Source: Glycomyces sambucus (GTDB lineage Bacteria > Actinomycetota > Actinomycetes > Mycobacteriales > Micromonosporaceae). Taken from it: DNA of 64,000 nt. Position numbers and translations under genes: made by a program. The stretch spans positions 827,443 through 891,442 of the forward strand of contig NZ_FNGF01000001.1 in NCBI RefSeq assembly GCF_900102815.1, given 5' to 3'. The first letter of the stretch is position 1; each line of letters begins with the position of its first letter. Below are positions 62,222 to 64,000 of this stretch, in pieces. The notes below the pieces were generated by a model. It did no database searches. It had not been told where the DNA came from and saw only the letters and a program-made list of their open reading frames with translations.

Positions 62222-64000
62222 ATGACCGCACCTAGCCCAGAGGGCCGTGCTCCGGAGGCCCCAGGGTCCTCCGAAGAGCTCCGCTCGGCCCTCACCCTGC
62301 TCGCACGCGTTCCGCAGCTGCTGATCGCGTGCGACTACGACGGCACGCTCGCCCCCATTGTGACCGACCCCTCGCAGGCCAAACCGATCCCCGAGTCGGT
62401 GTCGGCCCTGCGGACGCTCGCGAACCTGCCGCAGACCAAGGTCGCGGTCATCTCCGGTCGCGCCCTGCGCGACCTGGCGGCCCTGTCCCGCCTGCCTTCA
62501 GAGGTACACCTGGTCGGATCCCACGGGTCCGAGTTCGACATCGGCTTCACCCGGGCGCTCTCCAGCGAGGACCAGCGGCTGCGCGACAAGCTCGTCGCCG
62601 AGCTGTCCGCGATCGCCGAACGCTACGAGGGCGCCCGCGTGGAGCCCAAGCCCGCGGGTGCGGCGCTGCACGTGCGCGAGAGCACCGACGAGCACGCGCT
62701 CGCCGCCGTCGAGGACGTCCGCGAGGGCCCCTCGTCGTGGGACGGCGTGCAGACCACCGAGGGCAAGGCCGTCATCGACCTGTCCGTGGTCGCCACCCAC
62801 AAGGGCGACGCCCTCGACAAGCTCCGCCACCAGCTCGGGGCCTCCGCGGTCCTGTTCCTGGGCGACGACGTCACCGACGAGAACGCGTTCGCGCACCTCC
62901 ACGGCCCCGACGTCGGCGTCCGGATCGGCCCCGGCCCCACCCGGGCCGCGTACCGGATCGCCGACCCCGAGGCGGTCGCGGTCCTCCTCGCCAACCTCGT
63001 CGACACCCGCCGGGCCTGGCTCCAGGGCGAGTCCGCGCAGCTCATCGAGCGTCACTCGATGCTCGCCGACGGCGCCAACCACGCGCTGCTCACCCCCGAG
63101 GGCCGCGTCACCTGGATGTGCCACCCCAAGCCCGACTCGGGCTCGGTCTTCGCCGACCTGCTCGGCGGCGACCACGCCGGGCACTTCACCGTGCAGCCGG
63201 TCAGCGCGGGCATCCCGCTCGGCCAGCGGTACGTGGCCGGGACGATGACCGTCGAGACCCGCTGGTCGGGCCTGTCGGTCACCGACTGGCTCGACTCGAC
63301 CCCGCGCCGCCGCGGCGACCTCAACGCCACGGTCCTGGTCCGCGAGATCACCGGGGAGATCCCCGTCAAGATCACGTTCGCGCCGCGTCCGGAGTTCGGG
63401 CAGCTGCCCGTGCAGCTCCAGCCCGTCGGCGACGACGGCCTCAAGGTCCTCGGCGGCCGCGAGCCCATCAGCCTGCGGTCCCCGGGCGTGGAGTGGCACA
63501 TCGAGTACGACGGGCAGCACTCGCTGGCCGTCGCCACCGTCGACCTCGCCCAGACCGGCGGGTCGCTGGTGATCGAGATGCGCGCCGGGATCGACGACAT
63601 CAGCGAATGGCGCCCGCCGGTCCACGTCCGCCGCCGCACCACCGAGGCGGGCTGGCGCAACTGGTCCGACTCGCTCAAGCTGCCGCGCATCGAGTCCGAG
63701 ACCGTCGGGCGATCCGCCTTGACGCTCAAGGCCCTGTGCTACCAGCCGACCGGCGCGATCCTCGCCGCCGGCACCACCTCGCTGCCCGAGGAGCTCGGCG
63801 GGGTCCGCAACTGGGACTACCGGTTCTGCTGGATCCGCGACGCCGCGATGACCGCGAACGCGCTGGTCGACCTCGGCTCGCTCCAGGAGGCCGAGTCCTA
63901 CTTCGCGTGGATCGCCGGGATCCTGGAGCGCACCGCCGGGCACCCCGAGCGGCTCGCCCCGCTCTACGACATCGAGGGCCAGGCCCCCAGCCCCGAGGCC
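62222..64000 (+). CDS. otsB: OtsB trehalose-phosphatase fused to a GH15 domain (3' end outside window)
   Basis: The 593 residues visible (no stop before the window ends) contain two enzymes. Residues about 20-265 are a HAD trehalose-6-phosphate phosphatase with DYDGTL (Asp38, Asp40), VISGR, GSHGSE and FLGDDVTDENAF. From about residue 280 on is a glycoside hydrolase family 15 domain: LLTPEGRVTWMCHPKPD, ALCYQPTGAILAAGTTS and the hallmark RNWDYRFCWIRDA (from Arg529). GH15 includes mycobacterial trehalase and glucoamylase. The fusion could dephosphorylate trehalose-6-phosphate and hydrolyse trehalose or glucans. The ATG follows GGAGAG. Confidence 0.88.
   Translation, partial: MTAPSPEGRAPEAPGSSEELRSALTLLARVPQLLIACDYDGTLAPIVTDPSQAKPIPESVSALRTLANLPQTKVAVISGRALRDLAALSRLPSEVHLVGSHGSEFDIGFTRALSSEDQRLRDKLVAELSAIAERYEGARVEPKPAGAALHVRESTDEHALAAVEDVREGPSSWDGVQTTEGKAVIDLSVVATHKGDALDKLRHQLGASAVLFLGDDVTDENAFAHLHGPDVGVRIGPGPTRAAYRIADPEAVAVLLANLVDTRRAWLQGESAQLIERHSMLADGANHALLTPEGRVTWMCHPKPDSGSVFADLLGGDHAGHFTVQPVSAGIPLGQRYVAGTMTVETRWSGLSVTDWLDSTPRRRGDLNATVLVREITGEIPVKITFAPRPEFGQLPVQLQPVGDDGLKVLGGREPISLRSPGVEWHIEYDGQHSLAVATVDLAQTGGSLVIEMRAGIDDISEWRPPVHVRRRTTEAGWRNWSDSLKLPRIESETVGRSALTLKALCYQPTGAILAAGTTSLPEELGGVRNWDYRFCWIRDAAMTANALVDLGSLQEAESYFAWIAGILERTAGHPERLAPLYDIEGQAPSPEA

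Overview
This is a 64 kb stretch of a very GC-rich actinomycete chromosome. The signs are third-position G/C throughout, many GTG and TTG starts with GGAGG-type ribosome sites, a PimB-type mannosyltransferase, a PASTA Ser/Thr kinase, a GlnR-type operator at glnA, the actinobacterial MetPS importer and GH15/OtsB trehalose enzymes. Conserved core genes (bioADF, glnA, hrpA, pyrE, rpiB, pepN, ettA, otsA) dominate. I see no transposase, integrase, phage gene, rRNA, tRNA or CRISPR array. The gene content would suit a filamentous actinomycete (Micromonosporales/Glycomycetales-like), but the genus cannot be fixed from sequence reading alone.

Layout. 0-5 kb: 3' part of a cytochrome P450, a NUDIX hydrolase, then a convergent, translationally coupled bioA-bioF-bioD operon. 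5-10 kb: MFS exporter, archaeal-type ornithine cyclodeaminase homologue (TIGR00300), secreted beta-helix protein. 9.9-18.6 kb: ROK glucokinase divergent from a fadD/histidine kinase/response regulator operon, PimB-like glycosyltransferase, NYN-domain protein, RDD membrane protein. 18.7-21.5 kb: glnA behind a double GlnR box, then azlCD. 21.6-29 kb: LPXTG surface protein, an orphan sugar-binding lipoprotein, MBL-fold hydrolase, a divergent MarR/EamA pair with a palindromic operator, and a DrrAB-like ABC exporter. 29-38.4 kb: hrpA, a copper-only-type SOD lipoprotein, an ABC-F protein with a long leader, an AA10 LPMO, and metPS. 38.6-46.6 kb: HelD-like RNA polymerase motor, PASTA kinase, pyrE, a PhyH dioxygenase, an atypical membrane kinase-like protein and a small membrane protein. 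46.7-57.5 kb: rpiB/DUF1015 divergent from pepN, membrane proteins, DUF5130, HNH nuclease, MscS channel, truncated haemoglobin, a proline-rich membrane protein and a YbjN protein. 57.9-64 kb: ettA-thioesterase-unknown operon divergent from otsA and an OtsB-GH15 fusion that runs off the window.

How the genes fit together. Biotin synthesis, trehalose synthesis (OtsA makes trehalose-6-phosphate, OtsB dephosphorylates it, and the fused GH15 domain may act on trehalose), nitrogen assimilation (GlnR-glnA) and branched-chain amino-acid export (azlCD) form coherent local units. Most convergent gene ends share one strong bidirectional hairpin terminator. At least five genes have a TAnnnT-like hexamer 6-7 nt before the start codon and no Shine-Dalgarno, which suggests leaderless mRNAs.

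Notable non-coding structure: several tandem-repeat arrays (8, 22, 7, 30/31 and 19 bp units between or at the ends of genes, plus 24 and 30 bp in-frame arrays), candidate operators for GlnR, MarR, LacI-like and TetR-like regulators, and a sugar-binding-protein gene whose reading frame runs through its own transcription terminator.
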